A stretch of 64,000 nucleotides of DNA from Clostridia bacterium (GTDB taxonomy: Bacteria > Bacillota > Clostridia > Oscillospirales > CAG-272): NCBI GenBank assembly GCA_017410065.1, contig JAFQRL010000002.1:92977-156976 (forward strand), read 5' to 3'. Numbering within the stretch: the first letter of the stretch is position 1; the number at the start of each line of letters is the position of its first letter. The notes under the pieces were generated by a model. That model saw only the letters and a program-made list of their open reading frames with translations. It had not been told where the DNA came from and did not search any database. Position numbers and translations under genes: made by a program. This document shows positions 36,078-44,615 of the stretch, one piece after another.

Positions 36078-36950
36078 ATGTATATCATTAAAAATCTTGC
36101 AGAATATCTTTCATATAAGCAAGTAACTCACGATGCCGGAAGCTATATCGAAATGCATCAGCACGACAGCGCCATCGGCGGATATGATTTTGAGATCGTG
36201 TACGTTATGGAGGGCTCGGCTACCCATATAGCGGGAAAAGAAAAGTATAAAATTGCCAAGGGAGATTATTTCTTCGTTGATTACGGTGTGTCCCACGGTT
36301 ACAAAATAGACGAGGGAGAGGATCTGCATATAATAAACCTGGTCTTCGATTACCGAGCGGTCGACCATTGGTTTAAAAGAATTCAGAGCCTATCCGAGCT
36401 TGCCACCCTTCACGGAATAGACCCCATAGTTGAAGATAAATCTATCAAAACAGACTATCTTTTCCACGACGGGGAGGATAAGAGGGTTTTGCAGGCCTTT
36501 CTTGATATTAGCACCGAACTATCCGAAAGACTTCCCGGCTATCACGAAACGGTTAAATGCAAGCTGATGGAAATCCTGATCAAGGGCTTCCGCCAATACT
36601 TCAATCTTAATTCGGATATAATCTGCTCACCTCCAATAAGAGCGATAATAGATTACCTCGGAGCATATTATATGAACGACACAAAGCTCTCCGACCACGC
36701 AAAGCTGCTTCATATAAGCCTGCCCCATCTATCAAAAAAATTCAAAGAGGAAATCGGACAAACATATACTCAATACCTCCACCGAAGAAGGATCACCGAA
36801 AGCTGCAGAATTCTTTCCACCTCTGATACGCCAATAGAGTTCGTTGCAGAATACGTTGGCTATTCGGATTCAAAAAAGTACAGAGAGAAGTTCCGTGAGT
36901 ATATGGGAGTTTCACCGAGAGAATACAGAAAGGCAATGATCACAAGCTAG
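36078..36950 (+). CDS. AraC family transcriptional regulator
   Basis: This 290-residue regulator has an N-terminal cupin-like sensor (IEMHQHDSAIGGYDFEIVYVM, then GDYFFVDYGVSHGY) and a C-terminal double helix-turn-helix (about 190-290: HAKLLHISLPHLSKKFKEE, IEFVAEYVGYSDSKKYREKF, MGVSPREYRK). It probably senses a sugar derived from the glycosidases encoded divergently and activates that operon. AGGGG precedes the ATG. Confidence 0.93.
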   Translation: MYIIKNLAEYLSYKQVTHDAGSYIEMHQHDSAIGGYDFEIVYVMEGSATHIAGKEKYKIAKGDYFFVDYGVSHGYKIDEGEDLHIINLVFDYRAVDHWFKRIQSLSELATLHGIDPIVEDKSIKTDYLFHDGEDKRVLQAFLDISTELSERLPGYHETVKCKLMEILIKGFRQYFNLNSDIICSPPIRAIIDYLGAYYMNDTKLSDHAKLLHISLPHLSKKFKEEIGQTYTQYLHRRRITESCRILSTSDTPIEFVAEYVGYSDSKKYREKFREYMGVSPREYRKAMITS

Positions 36951-36961
36951 ATTTTATTAAG

Positions 36962-37008
36962 AAAAACCGCAAAAATGCAATGTTTTGTTTGCATATTTGC
37001 GGTTTTTA
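36962..37008 (+). terminator. Intrinsic terminator
   Basis: AAAAACCGCAAA-a-ATGCAA pairs with TTGCAT-a-TTTGCGGTTTTT; it serves the AraC gene and possibly the convergent flavodoxin gene. Confidence 0.88.
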
Positions 37009-37056
37009 TTGTGTTTTTTGATTTCAATCAAAGACTATTCTCGTTTGATTTTGCTT

Positions 37057-38445
37057 TTATTTTTTGCCTTTTTGCGCCCTGTTCTCAACCCGCTTTTCTT
37101 CCCTTTCCATCTTTTCAAAAAGCTTATTATATGGCATCAACATACCGTCGTTCATCTTATTTCCTATTTTTGAGAGAATCTTTTCGGATGAAAGAAGCGC
37201 GCCCACAAGATACATCTTCAACGCTATCCCCTTATGCTTTTGAGGGAAATCGGAATAGAAGCCGTGCTTTTTATAGAACTTATGATCAGCCTTCATCATA
37301 CCGCGCATCTGGTAAATAAGATCCCTGAAAATTTTTCGCCCTCCAACTCCGAGAAAATTCTGGGGCTCTGTGTGCTTATGCTCAAGGCAATACATAAGCT
37401 TTTTCGCCAGCTCATCTATTTGTGCGTTGGGTGCCTCCTCATCCGTGGCAACTCCCGCAAGGAAATTCTGCCCAACCTGCGAGCGCCCCTCAATGACCGT
37501 TTTAAGATTATCCTCTTCGGAATAAGCTCCCGAGATAAGATATCCCACAGGCATACCGACAGTAACCGTTCTGTGACCGTTGCAGAAATTACGATCGTCA
37601 TACATTTTAAAGCGAGCGCCCATAGAGTGATCCCTGATCTCAAAAGCATAGACGGTTGCATCAGCGCGCTGAATATCATTTCTTAAAAACTCATCGAATC
37701 CGTCCTTATACACGCACTTGCCCGTTACGGCGCACCTGAAGCAACCAAGGCAGCCTCCCGCAAGCGGATATTCGCCGATGTTTATTACTCTCACCTTGTT
37801 TGGTAAAACACCGATAAAGCGATCTATCATTTTCCCAAGGCTCGATTCGGTATCCTTACAGTCGGTAATGAGAACAACGTCGAATTTATCAGCCTTATCT
37901 GTCTGATCGATATTTGTAGCGAGCACGGGAGAAGATTCCTTGCTCGACTTTTGCGGCTTAATAAACACACCGTTTTCTGCCGACCAAAGAAACATCTCAA
38001 AGAATTTTTCAGCCTCCTCCCTGCCGCGCTGCGAGAGAAGGTCCTCCATATCCGCCGAAAGCCCCCTGACAAGCCTTGCGCCCATATCAAGCATATTTTC
38101 CTCAACGTACCTATGCGCCGTAGTGTCGTAAAAATGCTTTGAAGTCGTTATCTGCGTTACTAATTTATCCGAAAGATCGACACGACTCTCCTTCATAAGC
38201 TCAATAAATCTATGAAGCTGTGAGGGTGCTAAAAAGGTGTAAACGGGATACGAAAATATTATGGCATCTGCCGCCCTTATAGAGGCTACCGCTACCTCAA
38301 AATTCTTTTCAAGAGCCTTTATTGTCTGCCCCGCGTGAAGGATCTTGAAGGTGTGCTCCTTGTATTTTCTCTGAAGATAATTTACGTGCTGAAGTGTAAT
38401 CGAATACTTGCCCTTCGGGCTTCCGTTAATAACCAAGATGTCCAT
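37057..38445 (-). CDS. Tandem flavodoxin-like (NADPH-dependent FMN reductase) protein
   Basis: This 462-residue protein contains two flavodoxin-fold domains. The first (residues 1-150) opens MDILVINGSPKGKYSIT with the FMN phosphate loop and has IIFSYPVYTFLAPSQ. The second (about 180-350) has GGCLGCFRCAVTGKCVYKDG, as in iron-sulfur flavoprotein-type NADPH:FMN reductases. A basic C-terminal extension of about 100 residues follows (KKHGFYSDFPQKHKG). It is likely an oxidoreductase of unknown substrate. GAAAGGACAG precedes the ATG; 21 upstream in-frame codons are probably untranslated. The domain duplication is unusual. Confidence 0.85.
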   Translation of the reverse strand: MDILVINGSPKGKYSITLQHVNYLQRKYKEHTFKILHAGQTIKALEKNFEVAVASIRAADAIIFSYPVYTFLAPSQLHRFIELMKESRVDLSDKLVTQITTSKHFYDTTAHRYVEENMLDMGARLVRGLSADMEDLLSQRGREEAEKFFEMFLWSAENGVFIKPQKSSKESSPVLATNIDQTDKADKFDVVLITDCKDTESSLGKMIDRFIGVLPNKVRVINIGEYPLAGGCLGCFRCAVTGKCVYKDGFDEFLRNDIQRADATVYAFEIRDHSMGARFKMYDDRNFCNGHRTVTVGMPVGYLISGAYSEEDNLKTVIEGRSQVGQNFLAGVATDEEAPNAQIDELAKKLMYCLEHKHTEPQNFLGVGGRKIFRDLIYQMRGMMKADHKFYKKHGFYSDFPQKHKGIALKMYLVGALLSSEKILSKIGNKMNDGMLMPYNKLFEKMEREEKRVENRAQKGKK

Positions 38446-38663
38446 TTGTTCTGTCCTTTCCAATGGTTGATCATAAAATAGTTTATCATAAAACGTTTTA
38501 TTTTTCAATACATTAGGTCGAACTTTGTAATAGACAAAAAAGATATTTTACCTTTTTAATCGATGGATTTGAACCCAAATATAATTTAATGCTTTTCGAC
38601 GGAAGGAGAAAAGCTTCCTTAGCTCCTTTTCACTATTCACTATTACCTATTACCTAATAGACA

Positions 38664-38767
38664 AGTTTCGCGAGTGAAGAGTGAAGAGTGAAAAAGTAAA
38701 AATCGACAAGCTCACGCGAAACTTGTCGAATTTTTTGGCCTACCCGAAAGGATTCGAACCTTCGACC
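38664..38767 (-). repeat. Left arm of a ~100-bp inverted repeat at tRNA-Arg
   Basis: This arm covers the tRNA-Arg 3' end, its terminator and a run of (TTC)ACTC repeats. It recurs in inverted orientation at 40274-40402, at about 80% identity by eye. Confidence 0.75.
38696..38729 (-). terminator. Terminator of tRNA-Arg
   Basis: TCGACAAG pairs with CTTGTCGA and is followed by TTTTT on the minus strand, just after the tRNA. Confidence 0.85.
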
Positions 38768-38812
38768 TTCAGAGTCGGAGTCTGACGCGCTATCCAGCTG
38801 TGCCACGGGTAG
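38736..38812 (-). tRNA. tRNA-Arg (anticodon CCG)
   Basis: The acceptor arms CTACCCG/CGGGTAG pair fully, the anticodon stem TCAGA/TCTGA holds loop CTCCGAC (anticodon CCG, reading CGG), the T-arm is GAAGG-TTCGAAT-CCTTT, and a G discriminator with encoded CCA ends the gene. It has its own promoter and terminator. Its 3' end is duplicated at 40274-40305. Confidence 0.95.
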
Positions 38813-38827
38813 TTATTAGCTTTATAT

Positions 38828-38856
38828 ATTTTATCATTTTTCATTTTGTTTGTCAA
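38828..38856 (-). promoter_or_regulatory. Promoter of tRNA-Arg
   Basis: On the minus strand, TTGACA, 17 bp, TAAAAT, about 16 bp before the mature 5' end. Confidence 0.85.
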
Positions 38857-38975
38857 TGGCTTGGAGAAGTATTTTTATAAATGAAATTCGACACTGCACA
38901 TAATGCACCACGCTCAAAAGAACTTCGGGTGAAAAGCTTTCACCCTTTTATTACAATATAAAGTTACATTTTACA

Positions 38976-39004
38976 TTGACAAGCGAAAATTAAACGTCTA
39001 TAAT
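38976..39004 (+). promoter_or_regulatory. Consensus sigma-A promoter of the GNAT gene
   Basis: TTGACA, 17 bp, TATAAT, 44 bp before the start codon. Confidence 0.88.
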
Positions 39005-39047
39005 ATGATTAAGATAGATTTTAAATTAATTCGATCGGGAGATTACT

Positions 39048-40229
39048 ATGGAATTGCGATGGCTTAAGGCAGAGGATTACAACGAACTGCTTGATATGCT
39101 CAATCATACCTTCGGAACTCATTACGGAAGAGAGATGGATTTTATTTCCACCCAGCCGAAGATGTGGGTGAGGGACGACGAGCACATGGGAAAGCACCTG
39201 GGAATATTTGACGGCGACCGCCTTGCCTCGGTTGTCGGTATATACGAGCTGCCTACTATGATAGGTGAAAAGCTTTTCAAATTTTACACCACGGGAAACG
39301 TTGCCACAAGACCCGAATACACGGGTCGCGGATACTTCACCAAGATCTTTGATGAAATAATGAAGGAGCTTGAGGTACGCGGAGCAGACGGCGCAAGGCT
39401 TGGCGGTGCAAGGCAGAGATACGCAAGGTACGGCTTTGAGCCCGTTGGCACCCCTCACGTACATACGATAACCGAAAAAAACAGAATACAGGGCTTCGGT
39501 GACGTTGGAGGGGATATTGATTTCATTGAAATTTTACCCGACGATGCGAAATCCCTCGCCTATTGCGATAAGCTATCCAAGGAGGCAGACATTCACGTGC
39601 TTCGCTCGGCAGAGCACGGCTATCGTGACGTTTATCTCGCACTTTGCTCAAAGCACGCAGCTCCCTATCTCGCCGTGAGAGACGGCAAGCCCATAGGATA
39701 TATTTCGGCATATCGCAAGTCGCAGAATGTCGGCAAAAGCGAAAATGGAGAAAAGATCGCCGAATGGCGCACAGAGCGCGCAGAGGATGCTCCAAATATG
39801 ATGTGCGCTTGGCAAAGGCGGGTCGGCTCAAGCATCTATTTTGAGATCAACCCTTTATACACCGAGCTTCAAAGGCTTTTCACTCCACACTCGGAATCGG
39901 TGTTAAGCGAGAGCCATCACAGGTTTAAAATACTAAATTACGTTGGTATTGCAGATGCGCTCCTGAAGCTGAGGGCAAAGAGAGAGGTGCTCCCCGAGAT
40001 CGATTTTGTACTCAAGATATCGGACTACGGAAGTATTCATATCCATACGGATAAAGATGCCGCATCCTGCACTCTCACAGACAAGCCCTCCGATCTCACC
40101 CTTGAACGAAGCTGTGCCACAAGATTTCTCTTCGGGCAGCTTGATACGCTATCTGCCGCCGTGGCGCCCACAATTCTCAGGTCTATTCTTCCCCTTCCCC
40201 TTGCCTGGTGCACACAGGATTACGTATAA
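39048..40229 (+). CDS. GNAT family N-acetyltransferase
   Basis: This 393-residue protein has an N-terminal GNAT domain with the acetyl-CoA loop in ATRPEYTGRGYFTKIFDEI (about residues 87-105) and RYGFEPVG, then a second GNAT-like half and a C-terminal SCP2-like region. That layout recalls Eis-type acetyltransferases, but the acceptor is unknown. CGGGAG precedes the ATG. The gene has its own promoter and lies between two inverted copies of the tRNA-Arg 3' region. Confidence 0.85.
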   Translation: MELRWLKAEDYNELLDMLNHTFGTHYGREMDFISTQPKMWVRDDEHMGKHLGIFDGDRLASVVGIYELPTMIGEKLFKFYTTGNVATRPEYTGRGYFTKIFDEIMKELEVRGADGARLGGARQRYARYGFEPVGTPHVHTITEKNRIQGFGDVGGDIDFIEILPDDAKSLAYCDKLSKEADIHVLRSAEHGYRDVYLALCSKHAAPYLAVRDGKPIGYISAYRKSQNVGKSENGEKIAEWRTERAEDAPNMMCAWQRRVGSSIYFEINPLYTELQRLFTPHSESVLSESHHRFKILNYVGIADALLKLRAKREVLPEIDFVLKISDYGSIHIHTDKDAASCTLTDKPSDLTLERSCATRFLFGQLDTLSAAVAPTILRSILPLPLAWCTQDYV

Positions 40230-40273
40230 AAGCGAGGGCTTCGAGCGACGCATTGCGACTATGCGGCTGGACG

Positions 40274-40402
40274 GGACGAAGGTTCAAATCCTTTCGGGTA
40301 GGCCAAAAATCGACAAGTTTCGACAGAGACTTGTCGATTTTTACTTCTTCACTCTTAACTCTTCACTTTTCACTCTTCTCTTACGAAACTTGTCGATTTT
40401 TC
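40274..40402 (+). repeat. Right inverted-repeat arm with a tRNA-Arg 3' fragment
   Basis: 40274-40305 matches the last 32 nt of tRNA-Arg including CCA (2 differences), and is followed by the same terminator stem (TCGACAAG...CTTGTCGATTTTT, 40310-40342) and ACTC-rich tract as at the real tRNA. There is no 5' half, so it is not a functional tRNA. It is in the opposite orientation to the real gene. Confidence 0.82.
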
Positions 40403-40440
40403 CCTATCACAAAAATACTAAAAACCGAGGTTTGGGAGTC

Positions 40441-41520
40441 TTAGCGCTTTTTATCCCAGAAATCGAGGAACATATCCCAATCCTCTTTGCGGATGCTATG
40501 CTCGCAATCTCGCATATGATAGCCAACGCTTCCATCGTGATAAGCCTTGTTGCATTCAATTGCGTCTTCGTCGGGGAGAACGGCACCAATCATGCCGTAC
40601 ATTTCGTACACCTCAGAAGCAAGACGACAGCTTCTGCGCTCGGCGGAAGGGTCCGCCCAAGCATCAAGAGATGAACTTTGAACGTATAAAAGTCTTGGTG
40701 CAATAAGCGAAAGAAGCATATGCTGGTCTATCGGGAGCATCTCCTCGTTTTCTGCATAGCCGGAGTGCTTTTTGCAAAGCCAATCGGTGTGGGTTGATAT
40801 AAAATCAATATGCTCGCCCTCTTTGCCTCTCAGCATAGCCGCGCCCATGCATCCCGAGGAGTTGGAAATAACAAGTGAAAAGCGTTCATCGGTAGCTCCT
40901 GTCCAAAGAGCCGCCTTGCCGCTTCTGGAGTGGCCGCAAACTGCAAGTTCTTTACTCTCGATATCGGAATCTGTCGAGAGATAGTCCGCAACTCTCGATG
41001 CACAAAACGCCCATGCGGATATTGCCGCCCAGTCGGTATCTCGTCTCTTATCGGGAGTCGGACCGTAGACTGTGAATATTCCCTCATCGTAGGTGCCGAG
41101 ATTCTTATCGTCGGCATAAATATCCGTCAAACGAATAACGGCGACAGCATAGCCTCTTGCGCAAATTTCGTCTATCGGCACATAGAGGTTATTTGGGGTG
41201 GTATCTATATCCGAATCCAGCTCTTGCGCGTGGTGCATAAAATAAACGAAGCAAGGCACCTGCTTATCGGATACGGGAAGATACACTCTCACAGGGAAAA
41301 CAAAGCCGTCTGTATTTATATTGATGCGCTTATATTTGAGAGAGCCAAGTAGATTTTGCTCCACTATCTCAAAACTAAGCTTATCAGGGATTTCCTTGGG
41401 TCTGTGCCCGTAGGCGTAATGCTCCAGAAGATACCGAAGCTCCTCACGCCTGTGTTTTTCCCATTTTTCCTTTGTGTCGATAATCTCGCCTGAAAGACTG
41501 AGGCATAATTTAGGTTCCAT
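40441..41520 (-). CDS. CE15-like alpha/beta-hydrolase (glucuronoyl-esterase family)
   Basis: This 359-residue hydrolase has the nucleophile motif CGHSRSGKAALW at about residues 193-204, matching the G-x-S-R-x-G-K signature of CE15 glucuronoyl esterases. A likely catalytic His is in MRDCEHSIRKEDW near the C-terminus, and the segment GYAVAVIRLTDIYADD is also family-like. It is cytoplasmic, with no signal peptide. It probably removes ester groups from plant-derived oligosaccharides, in line with the neighbouring glycan genes. The start has only a weak ribosome site. Confidence 0.72.
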   Translation of the reverse strand: MEPKLCLSLSGEIIDTKEKWEKHRREELRYLLEHYAYGHRPKEIPDKLSFEIVEQNLLGSLKYKRININTDGFVFPVRVYLPVSDKQVPCFVYFMHHAQELDSDIDTTPNNLYVPIDEICARGYAVAVIRLTDIYADDKNLGTYDEGIFTVYGPTPDKRRDTDWAAISAWAFCASRVADYLSTDSDIESKELAVCGHSRSGKAALWTGATDERFSLVISNSSGCMGAAMLRGKEGEHIDFISTHTDWLCKKHSGYAENEEMLPIDQHMLLSLIAPRLLYVQSSSLDAWADPSAERRSCRLASEVYEMYGMIGAVLPDEDAIECNKAYHDGSVGYHMRDCEHSIRKEDWDMFLDFWDKKR

Positions 41521-41603
41521 AATGTATTACCGCTTTTGAAGACTTTATTTCTACCTTTTTCATTTTTGGGTTAAGATCGGTTAAGCCTTTGGCTTAAACA
41601 GAC

Positions 41604-42650
41604 TTAAAACTCGGTGTGCTTTCCCTTTTCCCTTATTTCGCAGAGAGTCTGCATAACCTTAAGTGCCTCCTCGTTGGAAACGGGATACTCCTTGCCCTCG
41701 CGGATGGCCTCATAAAGATATATCCAAGTATGATCAAGGGGGTATTTATCCCACTCGCGCTCCTCCTCAATGAAGGGTACCTCGATCTGCGGTCCGAACT
41801 TCGCGCCCTCGGGAGTATCAATGCTTGCCTCGGGCTTCGGTAGCTCAAAAGCAGGATCAACGTAGCGGATCTGGAATTTTCCGTCATTCTTATCGATAAT
41901 CGATCCGCGCGAGCCGTAAACGATATATTCGGGAAGCTTGAGAGCCGATGCGCCGCTGATCTGAATTTCAACCATTCTGCCGTTTACACCGATCATAGTT
42001 GCGTGAACAACGTCCTCGCAGTCTCCCGCAGCCGCAACCTGGCGAATATCGGAGAACAGCTCTGTGTATTCACCGCCCGCAAAGCGGAGTGCCTGATCCA
42101 CAAGATGAGGACCCCAATTGAGAAGCTGACCGCCTCCGTACTGAGAAAGGGTCTGCCAATCCTTACGGATCTGGAAGTTGTCGACAGAACGTTTTACATA
42201 GTAAACGTCACCAAGGATTCCCGAATCAATTATTTCCATAACCTGCTTGAATTTAGGCTCAAAGCGACGGTTGTGGCGAACGTAGAGGCGGCGGTCGGGA
42301 TGCTTTGATGCGATCTCGACAAGCTGGCGAGCCTCCTCGTAGGTCTGGGAGATCGGCTTTTCAAGGAATACTGTCATACCTGCGTCAAGCGCGGTTTTTG
42401 CGTGAGTGTAATGATCGTTGGATCTTGTGGCAATATCGATGACCTCGATATCCTTATCCTTCACCATATCCTCGATCTTATTATAAACTTTACAGCCGAA
42501 TTCAGCCTTTATCTGCTCGCGCCTATCCTCCTCGATATCGCAAGCCGCAACGATCTCAAACATATCCTCCTTGCCTGCAAGCTCAGAAAGATGCATTCCT
42601 CTGCCCGCTCTGCCAAGTCCGACTATACCAAGCTTAATAGGTTTTTTCAT
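41604..42650 (-). CDS. Gfo/Idh/MocA family oxidoreductase
   Basis: This 348-residue NAD(P)-dependent sugar dehydrogenase family member has the Rossmann motif GIVGLGRAGRG at residues 8-18, the conserved EKP of the cofactor/substrate pocket (VFLEKPISQTYEEA) and the C-terminal sheet domain with NWGPHLVDQALRFAGG. The substrate is unknown; sugar, inositol or amino-sugar oxidation is typical. GAGGAAAAAAT precedes the ATG. It is divergent from an AraC gene and shares with it a 290-bp AT-rich intergenic region that contains only promoters. Confidence 0.92.
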   Translation of the reverse strand: MKKPIKLGIVGLGRAGRGMHLSELAGKEDMFEIVAACDIEEDRREQIKAEFGCKVYNKIEDMVKDKDIEVIDIATRSNDHYTHAKTALDAGMTVFLEKPISQTYEEARQLVEIASKHPDRRLYVRHNRRFEPKFKQVMEIIDSGILGDVYYVKRSVDNFQIRKDWQTLSQYGGGQLLNWGPHLVDQALRFAGGEYTELFSDIRQVAAAGDCEDVVHATMIGVNGRMVEIQISGASALKLPEYIVYGSRGSIIDKNDGKFQIRYVDPAFELPKPEASIDTPEGAKFGPQIEVPFIEEEREWDKYPLDHTWIYLYEAIREGKEYPVSNEEALKVMQTLCEIREKGKHTEF

Positions 42651-42880
42651 TATTTTTTCCTCTTTTCAGATTATAGCTTAAAAATTTCTTAAGCCTTATA
42701 TTTCAATTATACAACCTTTATGAAAATTTTCATAGTCACAAAATTCACTTCTTTTCAATAAAAATCATACAATATTCACATTGGCAAAATGACGATTTTC
42801 TTAAAATATATAATTTTAAATATTTATGTAGTTCAGAATTTTTCAAAAACCTCGGTACATTAAAATTCATTTGAATCTAC

Positions 42881-42909
42881 TTGCAATTTTTATCGCTATC
42901 TGCTATAAT
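42881..42909 (+). promoter_or_regulatory. Sigma-A promoter of the AraC-isomerase-oxidoreductase operon
   Basis: TTGCAA, 17 bp, TATAAT, about 31 bp before the AraC start. Confidence 0.8.
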
Positions 42910-42939
42910 TTACGTGTAGTATTACTTTGGGGGCACAGT

Positions 42940-43704
42940 ATGGACTCTATATTCAAGGGCACAAAATTTCTGACCTTCTCCGATCATAAAAATACAATAC
43001 CTATGGAGCTTACGCCGCGAAGGATCCCGTACGTTGATCTCACTCTGGTTATTGAGGGCGAATTGCATTACGAATGTAACGGCAAGCCGTATACCGTCAA
43101 GGGCGGAGACGCGATACTCTTTCCCACAGGCTCGGAGCGCATAAGGCTGAAAACCGACATTCCCGCATCCTACGCAAGCTTCAACGTTCAGCTTCCGTCA
43201 ACCTATATACTTCCCTTTGAGGGTGCCGCAGAGGGCGTTCTCAGTGCGGATATGATGTTGATGCTTGAAACGGTAAAAAAGGAGCTTGACCGGGTCTCTC
43301 CATACACACAGGAGAAATGCACAGCAATATTTTTGTATCTGCTTCACAAGGTGCTTGAAAGAAGAGACGACGGTGAAAACCCCCACGTTAAGCGAATAAA
43401 GCAATATATTCACGATCATCTTTCGGGGCCTCTGCCTCTTGATGCTATCGCAAAAAGCGTTCATTTAGTTCCAAGATACGTATGCACGCTCTTTAAAAAA
43501 TGCACGGATATGACACTCACCGAATTTATTTGCCGCGAAAGAGTGAGCCTTGCAAAAAAGCTGATCGTGACGAGCCAGCATTCGCTATCGGAGATCAGCA
43601 CGATCTGCGGATTTACCGACTATAATTATTTTTCAAGGACCTTCAAGAGGATAACGGGCGTTACCGCTGCCTCATATAAAAAGAAGAAGTTCAAGGGAGT
43701 GTGA
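42940..43704 (+). CDS. AraC family transcriptional regulator
   Basis: This 254-residue protein has a cupin sensor domain (YVDLTLVIEGELHYECNGK, GGDAILFPTGSERIR) and a C-terminal AraC DNA-binding domain (LDAIAKSVHLVPRYVCTLFK, LSEISTICGFTDYNYFSRTF, TGVTAASYKKKK). It is the first gene of a unit with a sugar isomerase/epimerase and a Gfo/Idh/MocA oxidoreductase, and divergent from another oxidoreductase, all of which it probably controls. TTGGGGGC precedes the ATG, which is preferred over an upstream ATG that lies before the promoter. Confidence 0.92.
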   Translation: MDSIFKGTKFLTFSDHKNTIPMELTPRRIPYVDLTLVIEGELHYECNGKPYTVKGGDAILFPTGSERIRLKTDIPASYASFNVQLPSTYILPFEGAAEGVLSADMMLMLETVKKELDRVSPYTQEKCTAIFLYLLHKVLERRDDGENPHVKRIKQYIHDHLSGPLPLDAIAKSVHLVPRYVCTLFKKCTDMTLTEFICRERVSLAKKLIVTSQHSLSEISTICGFTDYNYFSRTFKRITGVTAASYKKKKFKGV

Positions 43705-43707
43705 CCT

Positions 43708-44607
43708 ATGGCAAAATTTATACTTTCCGCATTTGCAGACGAGGCCGGAGATTCGCTCTCCGAGCAGATAGCGGCACTTAAGGAAAACGAAATCGGTCTT
43801 ATTGAGCCGAGATCCTTCGATAAAAGAAACGTGATCACCCTTTCAGACGATGAGCTTTTATCCATAAGAGAAGCTTTGGATAAAGCGGATATAAGGGTCG
43901 GCTCGCTTGGCTCTCCTATCGGAAAGTTCTCTATTGAGGAGGACTTTGAGCCCCAGCTCGAAAAGCTTGAGCGCGCCATCCGCGCCTGCGAGATCCTCGG
44001 AGCGAATAAAATGAGAATGTTCAGCTTTTATATGCCCGACGAAAACAGGGCTGCCCACATAGATGCTATCTCGGAGCGGCTTTGCAAAATGGTTTCGCTT
44101 GCCGCAGAACGAGGTATTACCCTTTGCCACGAAAACGAGGAAAAGATATACGGCGAAGCTCCGGAGCACGTAAGTGAGCTGTTTAATAGGGTGCCATCTC
44201 TTATGGGAGTTTACGACCCTGCCAACTTCTGCGTTTGCGGTCACGACCCGAAGGCGGGACTATCCTCTACTCTGCCAAGGCTTGCATACGTCCATATCAA
44301 GGACGGTCTTATGAAGGGCTCAAAGGGTACGGAAGACGGTATGGTGATACTTCCGGCAGGCGAGGGAGACGGCGAGCTTGCCGAGATGCTTTCAATACTT
44401 GATGCTCACACAGACGGCGAGGTAATGCTTACTCTTGAGCCTCACCTCTTTGAGTCCAACGCCTTCCTCGGAGTTGACGACCGTACCCTTGCCTCCACGC
44501 TTAAATTTGACAATGCAAGGTCGGCTTTTGACCACGGCGTTGCCGCACTTAAAAAGCTTCTCGCGGACTGCGGCTTCAAATATGAAAACGGCTATTATGT
44601 GAAATAA
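43708..44607 (+). CDS. Sugar phosphate isomerase/epimerase (AP endonuclease 2-like TIM barrel)
   Basis: This 299-residue TIM-barrel protein shows the xylose-isomerase-like/AP_endonuc_2 pattern: metal-binding CHENEEKIYGE (about residue 138), MGVYDPANFCVCG, YVHIKDG and LTLEPHLF, which together give the typical E, D, H and E metal ligands. Likely it isomerises or epimerises a keto- or inosose-type sugar together with the adjacent oxidoreductase. It starts 3 bp after the AraC stop. Confidence 0.9.
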   Translation: MAKFILSAFADEAGDSLSEQIAALKENEIGLIEPRSFDKRNVITLSDDELLSIREALDKADIRVGSLGSPIGKFSIEEDFEPQLEKLERAIRACEILGANKMRMFSFYMPDENRAAHIDAISERLCKMVSLAAERGITLCHENEEKIYGEAPEHVSELFNRVPSLMGVYDPANFCVCGHDPKAGLSSTLPRLAYVHIKDGLMKGSKGTEDGMVILPAGEGDGELAEMLSILDAHTDGEVMLTLEPHLFESNAFLGVDDRTLASTLKFDNARSAFDHGVAALKKLLADCGFKYENGYYVK

Positions 44608-44615
44608 GGATCAAT

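Noticed and set aside
38736..40305. tRNA-Arg and its 3' fragment as attL/attR of an integrated element
   Set aside because: The two copies are inverted rather than direct, and no integrase lies between them.
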